This document shows positions 16,782 to 25,659 of a stretch of DNA of 64,000 nucleotides, in pieces (positions within the stretch are counted from its first letter, which is position 1; the number at the start of each line of letters is the position of its first letter). The stretch spans positions 1 through 64,000 of the forward strand of contig NZ_SSOB01000032.1 in NCBI RefSeq assembly GCF_004801405.1, read 5' to 3'. The stretch comes from Cohnella fermenti. Lineage in GTDB: Bacteria > Bacillota > Bacilli > Paenibacillales > Paenibacillaceae. The notes beneath the pieces were generated by a model, which saw only the letters and a program-made list of their open reading frames with translations, was not told the DNA's origin and did no database searches. A program made the translations under genes and the position numbers.

Positions 16782-18005
16782 TTAACGGACGTTCGGCTCT
16801 TCGCTTGCTTCTCTGACCCACTGCAGGAACATGCCTGCGCCCAAGGGCAACGCACTCTCGTCGAGATCGAACAGGGGATGATGCACCGGATGCATGGTCT
16901 CCCGGGCCGGATCGGCCACGCCGAGGAAGGCGAAGGCTCCCGGCACCTCGCGCAAGTACAAGGCGAAGTCTTCCCCGGCCAGGCTCGGCTTCTCCAGGAC
17001 GACAACGTTCCCCTCTCCGAGAATCCGCCTTCCCGCCCGCAGCGACAGCTCGACGGCGGCCGGGTCGTTGATCAGCGGCGTGCCGAGCCGATACTGCGAC
17101 GTATAGCCTCCCCCGTAAGCGCCGGCGATTGCGGCGGCCCTCGTCTCCAGCACCCGATGCAGCTTGTCCACGTCCTCCGTCCGGAACACGCGGTAGGTGC
17201 CGCTCAGCTCGCTCTCTCCCGCAATCGCGTTGATCGCCGTGCCGGCGTGCAAGGTGCCGAAGGCGAACACGGCCGGCTGCATCGGATCGAGCTCCGTCGC
17301 GACGGCGATCTTGACGTCGGTGACGAATTGCGCGGCCATGGACAGCGCGTCAACGGCCAGATGCGGCGTGCTGTGGTGGCCGTTCAGTCCCTGGAACGCG
17401 ATGCGAAAGTGCGTCGAAGCGGCCATCGATTCGCGGCGATGGATGCCGAGCGTGCCGACGGGCAGCGACGGTTGGACATGGAGGGCGAAGGCATAGTCGG
17501 CTCCCGCGAGCGCTCCGTCTTCGATCATGTCCTTGCCGCCGCTGATCATTCGCCCGTCGAGCGGACTGGGCAAGGCGCTCTCCTCGGCGGGCTGGAACAC
17601 GAACCGCACCGTGCCGCGCCACTGCTCGCGGAATCGCGCCAGCGCCTTGGCCGCGCCGAGCAGCATGGCCGTGTGCGCGTCGTGCCCGCAAGCGTGCATG
17701 GCGCCTTCGTTCCGGGAGCGGTGCTCGAACGTGTTCTCCTCCCGGATCGCGAGCGCGTCCATGTCGGCCCGAAGCACGATAACCGGACCCGGGCGGCCGC
17801 TGTCCAGCGTACCGATAACCCCCTTGCCGAAGTGCTTGCCCACGCCTTCCCGAACATCCAGGCCCAGCTCCGTCAAGTAAGCGGCAACCTTGGCTGCGGT
17901 TCGATCGACGTCGAACAGCACCTCCGGGTACCGGTGCAGATCCCGACGGATGTCGATGAGCTCCTCCTTTAACGACCTTATGTACGCCATTGCTTCATCG
18001 CTCAC
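16782..18005 (-). CDS. M20-family amidohydrolase (N-acyl amino acid hydrolase / IAA-amino acid hydrolase type)
   Basis: About 407 residues. Metal-binding motifs are RADMDALAI and HACGHDAHTAMLLGAAKAL, with the general-base glutamate pair in PAEES and a terminal metal histidine in HPVHHPLFDLDE. A small dimerisation domain lies between. Members deacylate N-acyl or N-acetyl amino acids, including S-modified cysteines in sulfur salvage. The GTG start at 18005 has GGGAGG upstream. It is divergent from the monooxygenase operon at 18220, so a shared sulfur- or xenobiotic-related role is plausible, not proven. Confidence 0.88.
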   Translation of the reverse strand: MSDEAMAYIRSLKEELIDIRRDLHRYPEVLFDVDRTAAKVAAYLTELGLDVREGVGKHFGKGVIGTLDSGRPGPVIVLRADMDALAIREENTFEHRSRNEGAMHACGHDAHTAMLLGAAKALARFREQWRGTVRFVFQPAEESALPSPLDGRMISGGKDMIEDGALAGADYAFALHVQPSLPVGTLGIHRRESMAASTHFRIAFQGLNGHHSTPHLAVDALSMAAQFVTDVKIAVATELDPMQPAVFAFGTLHAGTAINAIAGESELSGTYRVFRTEDVDKLHRVLETRAAAIAGAYGGGYTSQYRLGTPLINDPAAVELSLRAGRRILGEGNVVVLEKPSLAGEDFALYLREVPGAFAFLGVADPARETMHPVHHPLFDLDESALPLGAGMFLQWVREASEEPNVR

Positions 18006-18219
18006 GTTAAATTCCTCCCATTGCTTCCAGTTGCGCTTCTTCCAACCTATCATCGTTAAACTCGGCCTGTCTATTCCGATTATAACACTATTTAAAGTTT
18101 GAATTGGTCTATCGGATTTATTTATTAGTCAACCGCCAAGCTTCGCCCTTACAATGAGGATAATCCTAACTAATTTAATAGGAATTATACTTATTTTGGG
18201 CAAAGGGAGTGAACGCACG

Positions 18220-19572
18220 ATGGCGAATCGGAAGCAAATCAAGTTCGGAGCGGCTCTTCACGGCGTGGGAGGCAATGTCAGCGGATGGCGGCATCCTAAC
18301 GTGCTTGCGGATGCGAGCGTCAACTTTGAGCAGTACAAGAGGTGGACGCACAAAGCCGAGGAGGGCAAGCTCGATTTTATTTTTATCGCCGACGGCTTGT
18401 ACATCAATGAGAAATCGATCCCTCACTTCCTGAACCGCTTCGAGCCGATTGCGCTGCTCAGCGCGCTGGCTTCGCAGAGCTCGAAGATCGGACTTGTCGG
18501 GACGCTGTCGACAACCTACAGCGAGCCGTTCACCGTCGCGCGGCAATTCGGCACCATCGACAAGATCAGCGGCGGGCGCGCCGGCTGGAACATCGTGACC
18601 TCCCCGCTCGAAGGCACCGCGTCCAACTTCAACAACAAGGAGCATCCCGAGCACGACTTGCGCTACGAGATCGCGGCGGAGTATCTTGAGGTGACAAGAG
18701 GCTTGTGGGATTCCTGGGAAGACGATGCCTTCGTCCGCAACAAGGAGACCGGCGTCTTTTTCGATCCCGAGAAGCTGCACACGTTAAACCACCAGGGCCG
18801 GTTTTTCTCCGTCAGAGGACCGCTGAACATTGCGCGCTCCCCGCAGGGACGGCCGGTGATCTTCCAGGCGGGCTCATCGGAGGTCGGCAAGAGCTTCGCT
18901 TCCCGCGAAGCGGACGCGATCTTCACCGGGCACGAGACGATCGAGGATGCGGTCGCGTTCTATAACGACGTCAAGGAGCGGGCCCAAGCGTTCGGCCGTT
19001 CCCCGGACGACGTGCTCGTGTTCCCCGGAATCGGGCCGATTGTCGGCGCGACGGAGGAGGAAGCCGAACGGAAGTACCGCGAGGTGGCGGAGCTGGTCAC
19101 AATCGAGAAGGCGCTGGACCATCTGGGCCGCTTCTTCGAGCACCACGACTTCAGCCAGTACCCGCTGGACGAGCCGTTCCCGGATATCGGGGAGTTGGGC
19201 CGCAACAGCTTCCAGAGCGGAACCGACAAGATCAAGGCGGACGCCAAGGCGAACAACTGGACGCTGCGCGAGGTCGCGCTTCGTGCGGCTACCCGCCGAA
19301 GCGAGTTTGTCGGGACGCCGGCCCAGGTGGCCGATCTGATCCAGAAGTGGTTCGAGGCCGGCGCGGCCGACGGGTTTATTCTGTTCGAAGCCGTTCCCGG
19401 CGGTCTGGAAGACTTCGTCGACCATGTGGTGCCGATTCTGCAGGAGCGCGGCTTGTTCCGCAAGGAATACGAGAGCGACACGCTGCGCGGCAATCTGGGG
19501 CTGCCGTTCCCCGAGAATCGGTACGCTCAAGCCAAGTCGGTGCTCTCAAGCCAAGGGGGAGATAAGCGATGA
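18220..19572 (+). CDS. FMN-dependent monooxygenase of the NtaA/SnaA/DszA family
   Basis: 450 residues of luciferase-like fold. Characteristic segments are GGNVSGWRHPNV near the N-terminus, SGGRAGWNIVTSPLEGTASNFN near 120-145, and GRPVIFQAGSSEVGKSFA near 215. This subgroup uses reduced FMN and oxygen to oxidise nitrilotriacetate, dibenzothiophene sulfone or related compounds. ATG 18220 follows AAAGGGAG. It overlaps the next gene by ATGA, so it is the first gene of an operon reaching the TSUP transporter at 23.5 kb. A sulfur-scavenging role is inferred from that company. Confidence 0.88.
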   Translation: MANRKQIKFGAALHGVGGNVSGWRHPNVLADASVNFEQYKRWTHKAEEGKLDFIFIADGLYINEKSIPHFLNRFEPIALLSALASQSSKIGLVGTLSTTYSEPFTVARQFGTIDKISGGRAGWNIVTSPLEGTASNFNNKEHPEHDLRYEIAAEYLEVTRGLWDSWEDDAFVRNKETGVFFDPEKLHTLNHQGRFFSVRGPLNIARSPQGRPVIFQAGSSEVGKSFASREADAIFTGHETIEDAVAFYNDVKERAQAFGRSPDDVLVFPGIGPIVGATEEEAERKYREVAELVTIEKALDHLGRFFEHHDFSQYPLDEPFPDIGELGRNSFQSGTDKIKADAKANNWTLREVALRAATRRSEFVGTPAQVADLIQKWFEAGAADGFILFEAVPGGLEDFVDHVVPILQERGLFRKEYESDTLRGNLGLPFPENRYAQAKSVLSSQGGDKR

Positions 19573-20399
19573 CGATCGACTTCCGCGTCAAAGCGCCGAT
19601 TCCGGGGTGGGAGGGCTTGTTCGCCGAAGGCAAGCGGGCCTTCGCTTCCTTGCTGAATCTGGACCTGGAGCCGACGTCGGCGGAGACGCTTGAGCAAGTG
19701 ATCGCCGAGCAGGACCGCTGGGGAATTGCGCACGGCGTCATTATGGGGCGGGGCAACGAGCCCGGCTCGTCGAACGAAGAGCTTGCGGCATTCCTGCGGA
19801 GTCAACCGACTTCGCGGTTCAGCGGATTTATCGGCATCGACACGCCCGATATCGCCAGCGCCGTCGCGACCATCGACAAGTATGCGCCGACGGGACTGTT
19901 CCGCGGCGTGTCGCTGAATCCCGGCTTTATTCAGCCGCGAATTCCGCTGGATGATCCGGCTTGGGAGCCCGTCTATGAAGCCAGCCTGAGGCATGGCTTG
20001 CCGCTGTCGATCGTGCTCAGCGGGTACTTGGGCTTGCTCGGCGCGGAGCCGGATTACGACTTCATTCGACCGTCCCGGCTTGTGAAGCACGCCCGCAAGT
20101 ATTCCGATCTGAAGATCATCATCTCGCACGGCGCCTGGCCGCTGGTTAGCGAAGCGATCATGACGGCGCTGGCCAGTCCCAATATTTACCTGTCTCCCGA
20201 CTTCTACCTGGGCTTCCCGGGCAGCAAGCTCTATGTCGAAGCCGCGAACCTTGCGCTCTCCGATCGTATTCTGTACGGCAGTTGCTATCCGAACGTTCCG
20301 TACGACTTCGCCATTCAGCACTTCCGCAAGCAGGAGTGGAATTCTGGCGTACTGGACAAGGTTCTCTATGAGAACGGGGCCAAGCTGCTTGGCTTGTAG
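19569..20399 (+). CDS. Amidohydrolase-fold protein with degenerate metal site
   Basis: 276 residues related to amidohydrolase_2 (TIM barrel), with FSGFIGIDTPD, LKIIISHGAWP and ILYGSCYPN in family order. The usual N-terminal D-x-H-x-H is replaced by MTIDFRVKAP, and the terminal metal-binding aspartate of GSD is a cysteine (GSC). At least two ligand positions are therefore lost. It may be a metal-free lyase or hydrolase, or a non-catalytic partner of the monooxygenases. The start overlaps the previous stop by four bases. Confidence 0.75.
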   Translation: MTIDFRVKAPIPGWEGLFAEGKRAFASLLNLDLEPTSAETLEQVIAEQDRWGIAHGVIMGRGNEPGSSNEELAAFLRSQPTSRFSGFIGIDTPDIASAVATIDKYAPTGLFRGVSLNPGFIQPRIPLDDPAWEPVYEASLRHGLPLSIVLSGYLGLLGAEPDYDFIRPSRLVKHARKYSDLKIIISHGAWPLVSEAIMTALASPNIYLSPDFYLGFPGSKLYVEAANLALSDRILYGSCYPNVPYDFAIQHFRKQEWNSGVLDKVLYENGAKLLGL

Positions 20400-20444
20400 A
20401 GAGAGCGGCCGGAGGAACCGGCTTCGAGAGGGTAGGGAGAGCCG

Positions 20445-21479
20445 ATGAAGTTCGTGCTGTTCAGTCTGATTATGAATCTGCCGCATCCCTTGACCGGGGA
20501 GAAGCTGACCGATCAGCAGAAGTTCCGCAACGTATTGCGGCAAGCGGAACTGGCCGAGAAGCTCGGCTTCGACGGCTTCGGCGTGGGGGAGAGGCACGGA
20601 CCGCCGTTCCTGTCGGCAGCGCCGCCGGTCATCCTCGCTTCGATCGCCGCGCGGACGGAGCGGATTCGGCTGCTGACGACGGTGACGGTGCTCAGCGTGC
20701 TCGACCCGGTGCGCGTGGCCGAGGACTACGCGACACTGGATCACTTAAGCGGCGGGCGCCTCGACATCATCATCGGCAAGGGCAACGATCCGCGCCATTA
20801 TCCGCTCTTCGGCCTCCGACCGGAAGAACAGTGGGATTCCCTGGCGGAGCGGTACGAGTTGCTTCGAAGGTTGTGGTCGGAGGAGGAAGTGACCTGGGAA
20901 GGCCGCTATCGGCCTTCACTCGAGAACGCTGCGGTGTGGCCGAAGCCGCTGCAGCGGCCGATCCGCATCTGGCACGGCAGCGCCTCGAGCGAGATCTCGA
21001 CGGAGCTGGCCGCGAAGTACGGCGAGCCGTTGTTCTCGTCCAACGCGGCGCACGAGCAAGGCAAGTACAAGGCGCTGATCGATCATTACCGCGATCGCCT
21101 CGCCTTCCACGGCCATGACCCGACCCGGGCGCTCGTCGGCGCCGGGACCGGGGGCTTGTACATCGCCGACACGAAGGAAGCGGCGATCGAGCGCTACCGC
21201 CCTTATTACAACACCTTCTCCAATACCGAGGCCGCCCGGCACAACCGATCGCCGTTCGTCGATGCGGAGGACTACGCGGCAAGAAGCTCGGGCCTGATCG
21301 GAAGCCCGGACAGCGTCATTGAGAAAATCCTGGATTATCATCGGGCATTCGGCAATCAGGTGCTCGGGATCAGCGTCGACGGGTTGACCGAATCGGAGCA
21401 GGAGGAGCAGATGGCGCGCTTCGCCGAGGAAGTGGCTCCCGTGCTTCGGCGCGAACTGCCGAATTCGCTGTGGACCTAA
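20445..21479 (+). CDS. LLM-class flavin-dependent oxidoreductase
   Basis: 344 residues, luciferase-like. LAEKLGFDGFGVGERHGPPFLS near 33-55, LSGGRLDIIIGKGNDPRHYP near 105-125 and LIGSPDSVIEKI near the C-terminus match the bacterial luciferase/LLM fold. It is a different subgroup from the NtaA-like enzyme at 18220 and probably catalyses a second oxidation step in the same pathway with FMNH2 from a reductase encoded elsewhere. GGGAGA precedes ATG 20445. The following MFS gene starts 18 bases after its stop. Confidence 0.87.
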   Translation: MKFVLFSLIMNLPHPLTGEKLTDQQKFRNVLRQAELAEKLGFDGFGVGERHGPPFLSAAPPVILASIAARTERIRLLTTVTVLSVLDPVRVAEDYATLDHLSGGRLDIIIGKGNDPRHYPLFGLRPEEQWDSLAERYELLRRLWSEEEVTWEGRYRPSLENAAVWPKPLQRPIRIWHGSASSEISTELAAKYGEPLFSSNAAHEQGKYKALIDHYRDRLAFHGHDPTRALVGAGTGGLYIADTKEAAIERYRPYYNTFSNTEAARHNRSPFVDAEDYAARSSGLIGSPDSVIEKILDYHRAFGNQVLGISVDGLTESEQEEQMARFAEEVAPVLRRELPNSLWT

Positions 21480-21497
21480 CGAACAGGAGGCTTCGCA

Positions 21498-22709
21498 TTG
21501 CCCGATTGGAAGCGCAACATGTATTTGCTCTGGTGCGGCATGTTTATCAACGGCATGGCGGCTACGCTGTCCACGCCGTTCTACCCCCTGTTCCTGCGAC
21601 AGGATCTCGGGGTTCATCGGCATGTCGAGACTTGGGCCGGCATCGCCATCTCGATCAGCTTCCTGGTGAGCGGCCTGTGCGCCCCGTTCTGGGGCTCGCT
21701 CGCGGATCGCTTCGGCAGCAAGCCGATGCTGATCCGCTCGGGCATCGGGCTCGGACTCGCTTATATCGCCAATGTGTTCGTGTTCGATCTCATCTCGTTC
21801 CTTGCCGTTCGGGTGTTCCAGGGAATCATGGCGGGCTTCTACCCGGCATCGATGACCTTGGTCGGAACGAACACGCCGGAGAAGCATGTCGGGTACGCGC
21901 TTGGCATCATGTCGACTTCTACGGCCGCAGGAAGCATCGTCGGTCCCTTGGCGGGAGGTTTGGTCAGTCAGTGGATCGGGCTGCGGGGATGTTTTGTTCT
22001 GTCCGGCGTCTTCATGATTCTGTCCGCCTTGATCGTCTTCGGCGTTCGGGAGGCCCAGCGGCGGCGCGAAGCGGCTCGCACTTCCGTGCAGCAAGACTTG
22101 AGGCAGGCGGCGAAGACGCCGATGCTGCTGCGGATTTATGCCATCATTGCGGTCGTCACCGTGTCGACCTACATGCTGGAGCCGCTGCTGTCGCTCTATG
22201 TCGTCGAACTGGGCGCGGACGAGAGCAATGCGATGCTGAGCTCGGGCATTGCCTTCTCGGCGGTAGGTCTGGCGACGGTGCTGACCGGTGCCTTCTGGGG
22301 GAAAATGGGCGGGAGATGGGGCTTCGGCAGAACGCTGATCGTCGGTCTTGCGGGCGGCGGGATCGGCAGCCTGCTGCAACTGTTCGTTCCCGGCGTCGCC
22401 GCCTTCACCGGTCTGCGCTTCGGCTACGGGCTCTTCTACGCGGCGGTGTTCCCGGCGCTCAATGCGCTGATCGTGCAGTTCGTCGACAGCGAATTCCGGG
22501 GCAGAGCCGTGAGCCTGAGCCAATCGGCGAATATGCTCGGCTTCGTGCTCGGGCCGCTGCTCGGCGGCATCCTGGGCGGCGCCTTCGGAATTCCGCTCGT
22601 CTTCGCGTTGACCGGGGCCGTCCTGCTCGGCGCGTCCTGGTTCATCCATGCCAGCCGATTCGATAGAAAAACAGCCAAATCTATTGGCACTGCCGGAAGA
22701 AACAGCTAG
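21498..22709 (+). CDS. MFS transporter
   Basis: 403 residues from a TTG start with AGGAGG upstream. About 12 membrane segments; the loop SLADRFGSKPMLIRSG after the second and GKMGGRWGFGRTL in the second half are MFS signatures. The overall pattern resembles the multidrug/YfmO-like group. As the fourth gene of the monooxygenase operon it probably imports the substrate or exports a product. The substrate is unknown. Confidence 0.87.
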   Translation: MPDWKRNMYLLWCGMFINGMAATLSTPFYPLFLRQDLGVHRHVETWAGIAISISFLVSGLCAPFWGSLADRFGSKPMLIRSGIGLGLAYIANVFVFDLISFLAVRVFQGIMAGFYPASMTLVGTNTPEKHVGYALGIMSTSTAAGSIVGPLAGGLVSQWIGLRGCFVLSGVFMILSALIVFGVREAQRRREAARTSVQQDLRQAAKTPMLLRIYAIIAVVTVSTYMLEPLLSLYVVELGADESNAMLSSGIAFSAVGLATVLTGAFWGKMGGRWGFGRTLIVGLAGGGIGSLLQLFVPGVAAFTGLRFGYGLFYAAVFPALNALIVQFVDSEFRGRAVSLSQSANMLGFVLGPLLGGILGGAFGIPLVFALTGAVLLGASWFIHASRFDRKTAKSIGTAGRNS

Positions 22710-22761
22710 AATAAATGGGCGTTATCTCATCTGTATAGCGGAATGCACAAGGAGAGCTCCC

Positions 22762-23505
22762 ATGGATTATACGACTGTGCAAATTATCGTTACCGTTCTG
22801 TGCGCGGTGATGGTCGGCTTCACGAAGACGGGCTTGCCGACGCTCGGCATCTTCGTCGCCTCGATCATGGCCGCGACGTTCCCGGCCCGCGAATCGGTCG
22901 GCCTGCTGACGCCGATCCTCATCACCGGCGATATTATCGCCATTATGTACTACCGCAAGGCGGTCGTGTGGAAGCATCTGTTCACGCTGCTGCCGTGGGT
23001 GCTTGCGGGCATCGCCGTCGGCTTCGTCGTTCTGGACTACATCAGCAACGGCGCGCTGTCCGTGCTGATCGGCTCGCTGGTGCTGGCGCTGATCGTCGTG
23101 CATCTGCTTAGAGCGAAGCTGGAGAGCTGGCTCCACATCTCGCTTGGCCAATCGCGTCTGTTCGCGGGAACGCTCGGCGTGCTCGCCGGCTTCACGACGA
23201 TGATCGGCAATGCGGCCGGGAGCATCATGTCTGTCTACCTGCTGTCCAAGGGCATGAACAAGACGAACTTCGTCGGCACGAACGCGTTCTTTTTCTTTAT
23301 CGTCAACGTCATCAAAGTCCCCTTCACCGTCTACCTCGGACTCATCGACGCCCGCTCGCTTACGCTGAACGCCTGGGTCATTCCGGCCGTGCTCGTCGGC
23401 GCGGCGATCGGCTTCAAGGTGCTGCCGCTGATTCCGCAGAAGTACTTCCAGGCGATTATCCTCTCCCTGGCCGCACTCGGCGGACTTCATCTGATTTTCT
23501 TCTAA
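22762..23505 (+). CDS. TSUP-family (TauE/SafE) transporter
   Basis: 247 residues, almost all hydrophobic, with about 8 membrane segments. Repeated half motifs are MVGFTKTGLPTLGIFVAS and GVLAGFTTMIGNAAGSIMSVYLL, the latter typical of TauE/SafE proteins. Family members move sulfite, sulfonates or organosulfur anions. This is the main reason to read the operon as sulfur-related: sulfite released by the monooxygenases could be exported or a sulfonate imported. ATG 22762 follows AAGGAGAG. The last clear gene of the operon. Confidence 0.88.
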   Translation: MDYTTVQIIVTVLCAVMVGFTKTGLPTLGIFVASIMAATFPARESVGLLTPILITGDIIAIMYYRKAVVWKHLFTLLPWVLAGIAVGFVVLDYISNGALSVLIGSLVLALIVVHLLRAKLESWLHISLGQSRLFAGTLGVLAGFTTMIGNAAGSIMSVYLLSKGMNKTNFVGTNAFFFFIVNVIKVPFTVYLGLIDARSLTLNAWVIPAVLVGAAIGFKVLPLIPQKYFQAIILSLAALGGLHLIFF

Positions 23506-23670
23506 GTGATTCGGAGCTTGGGACGATAGAAGCGCTCTATAGAATGATTCTATGGAAGTATTCATGCCGTCGCTGCAGGATTAACATTCGCGTTGACGTG
23601 ACGATAACGCTTGCCGGACGATCTCCTGCTACATTGGAAGCATCCCCCAATGCGAAGGAGAGAATCGTTA

Positions 23671-24534
23671 ATGAAGAAGAAGCTTGGTCTGTTCGCGATT
23701 GCGACGCTTGGTGCAAGTCTGCTGACGTCGAGTTTGACCGGGATCACGCCGGCCCATGCCGCCGGGCTCGCCGTACCGGACTATGAGGTGAAGTGGTACC
23801 TGGACCCCGCGGTCGTGCTGAACTCGGACCACAAGCTGAAGAGCTCCGTACTCGACGAATTCGACATGCCTTCCACCGTGGAGAAGATGAACGTACAATA
23901 CTTGGACAGCGACGATCTTGAGCTGAACGACGAAGGCTGGAACGTGCGCATCCGCAAGATGGAGGAGTTCAGCGACAAGGAATTCGAGCTTACCTACAAG
24001 AAGCGTTATCCGATCGTTAACGGCGACATCGAAGCGGCTCTGGAAGCGGCGGAGGAAGACGGCTTCGACGCGGACGAGGAGGACTACAAGCCGCAGGTCG
24101 AATGGGGCTATTCCTCGCAGACGCTCAGCTTCAGCAACAAGAAGGACGTCACCAAGAAGGGCTACGACGGCATGGAGCTGCCGAGCAAGGGAGATTCCCG
24201 CGACATGGCGGTAGACAAGCTGCCCGGCAAGCTGGAGAACTGGAAGCCCGGCGATTGGGCCGAAGACATTCTGGATGACGCGCACATCTACGGCCCCGTC
24301 GAGGCGAAGCGATCGATCGGAGAGTGGGACGGCGAGGAGCTCTACATCGAAGTGTGGCAGATCCGCAGCGCATCCGGAACCGGGTACGACTACCTGGTGG
24401 AAGCCTCGATGAAGATCGACGACTACGCGACGGCTTCGGCCAAGCGCACTTCGCTGAAGAACAAGCTGGTCGCGAAGGGCTGGTTCCTGCCGGCTGACGG
24501 CCTCAAGACCGCCCTTATCTTGGATCGGTATTAA
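23671..24534 (+). CDS. Secreted CYTH-like domain protein
   Basis: 287 residues. A signal peptide (MKKKLGLFAIATLGASLLTSS..AHA) is cleaved near residue 30. The mature part has the pattern of a CYTH/triphosphate tunnel fold: YEVKWYLDPAVVL, ELNDEGWNVRIRKME, FELTYKKRYP and GPVEAKRSIGEWDG supply the alternating charged residues expected inside the barrel. CYTH proteins bind phosphate-rich ligands, but exported ones are little described. ATG 23671 follows GGAG. The gene stands alone. Fold assignment is by motif only. Confidence 0.65.
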   Translation: MKKKLGLFAIATLGASLLTSSLTGITPAHAAGLAVPDYEVKWYLDPAVVLNSDHKLKSSVLDEFDMPSTVEKMNVQYLDSDDLELNDEGWNVRIRKMEEFSDKEFELTYKKRYPIVNGDIEAALEAAEEDGFDADEEDYKPQVEWGYSSQTLSFSNKKDVTKKGYDGMELPSKGDSRDMAVDKLPGKLENWKPGDWAEDILDDAHIYGPVEAKRSIGEWDGEELYIEVWQIRSASGTGYDYLVEASMKIDDYATASAKRTSLKNKLVAKGWFLPADGLKTALILDRY

Positions 24535-24568
24535 GTCGAATACGGCAACGAAGCTGACATAGAAGACT

Positions 24569-24613
24569 TTTGCGAGAAGCCGGGACGGCGTTATGTCGTT
24601 GCCGGCTTCTCGC
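24569..24613 (+). terminator. Hairpin after the secreted CYTH-like gene
   Basis: A 13-base perfect inverted repeat (TGCGAGAAGCCGG and complement) with an 18-base loop, 35 bases behind the stop codon. No strong T run follows. Confidence 0.55.
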
Positions 24614-24980
24614 ACGCCTTGGGCCACCGGCTTCGCGCGTCGGCCGTCACGATGAGTCCCGCGCCAGCTCGGCAGCCCGGCGATTAGCTGGAGGAGTAGG
24701 GGAGCGGCAGACGAGCCTCTTTTGTATACCCCCACCCTGTATATTTGCCGTGCTGGCTGAGCTGGCCCATATTCCTTTTCGCAAGTGGGTGCCTTATCCC
24801 TTTGATTCAGTATCCTAATTACTGGAAAATTCGGCCCTGAACAGCAGGGATAAGACCCCCTTTTAAAAATAGTAGACGGTTTTTACGGGGAATTACCTTA
24901 TATTGGAATATGGTTATAACAAGGGCTAGTCCTGAGAAACGGCAAACGAAGCCCCGTCTTGAGGAACGAAACCCAATGAG
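24614..24980. other. Intergenic region between convergent genes
   Basis: About 370 bases with no gene recognised. The part after 24830 is AT-rich (TTATATTGGAATATGG near 24900). Confidence 0.35.
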
Positions 24981-25520
24981 CTACTTGAGAATGCCTAAAT
25001 ATTCGCGCCACGGCCCGACGGCCTGCTCATATCGTTTGGCCATGACTCGAACAATCTGGGCGATGTGCGTTAAATCATGAGCGGCCCAGGTGGCGATTAA
25101 TTCGCGGACCTTCACGACGCCGAAAGCGGGGTGATACCCCGTGCGTTCCAGATCCGCTTCCGATTCGATCCGCTTGTTGAGTTTGTCCAGGTTCTCGGCG
25201 CGCAGCTTCTGGAATTCGAGCAGCTTCTCTGCCAGCGATTGTGCGGATTTGTTGCTCAGGTGAGAGTAGCGATCGAAGGGAGGGAACGGCCGGCTCTCGC
25301 CTTCCTTCAGAATGAACTCCAATCGCGGAATCCAGTTCATCTTCTCCCCTTCGATAAGGTGCTCGATCACTTCGCGAACATTCCACGTCCCCTCCCCTTC
25401 GTTGCAGATCAGCCAGCCTTCGGACAATCCCGTTAAGAACATCTCCAACGTGCGCGGCGTGCGCTCGAGAACTTCAATCGCTTCAAATCTATTAAATGCT
25501 TCAGGCTCATTAACGCTCAT
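24981..25520 (-). CDS. DinB/YfiT-like metalloenzyme-fold protein
   Basis: 179 residues forming a four-helix DinB-like bundle. Three spaced histidines are seen: in VREVIEHLIEGE (~50), in TGYHPAFGVV (~127) and in LIATWAAHDLTHIAQIVRVM (~145-150), the last motif being typical. Family members bind a divalent metal, and some transfer bacillithiol or mycothiol to substrates. The function here is unknown, but a bacillithiol S-transferase role is possible. It stands alone, with a weak ribosome binding site before ATG 25520. Confidence 0.8.
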   Translation of the reverse strand: MSVNEPEAFNRFEAIEVLERTPRTLEMFLTGLSEGWLICNEGEGTWNVREVIEHLIEGEKMNWIPRLEFILKEGESRPFPPFDRYSHLSNKSAQSLAEKLLEFQKLRAENLDKLNKRIESEADLERTGYHPAFGVVKVRELIATWAAHDLTHIAQIVRVMAKRYEQAVGPWREYLGILK

Positions 25521-25659
25521 ACGAACAAACCTCCATCCTTGTTAAATGATAGCCGATATACCTTGCTCCATAGCCAGTATCAAAGGACTCCTGCCGGATC
25601 GTCGTCGCGGCGATAGTTGCTGAGGCCATTTTAGTCAGATTTGATGGCTATGTCAAAGC

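Noticed and set aside
14350..16821. Very long minus-strand open frame (823 codons) across the AraC and FAD oxidoreductase genes
   Set aside because: It is antisense to a well-supported FAD enzyme, has Arg/Ala/Gly-rich composition typical of GC-rich shadows, and no ribosome binding site or domain.
20916..22649. 577-codon minus-strand frame opposite the LLM and MFS genes
   Set aside because: Antisense shadow of two clear genes; the product is a charged low-complexity string without motifs.
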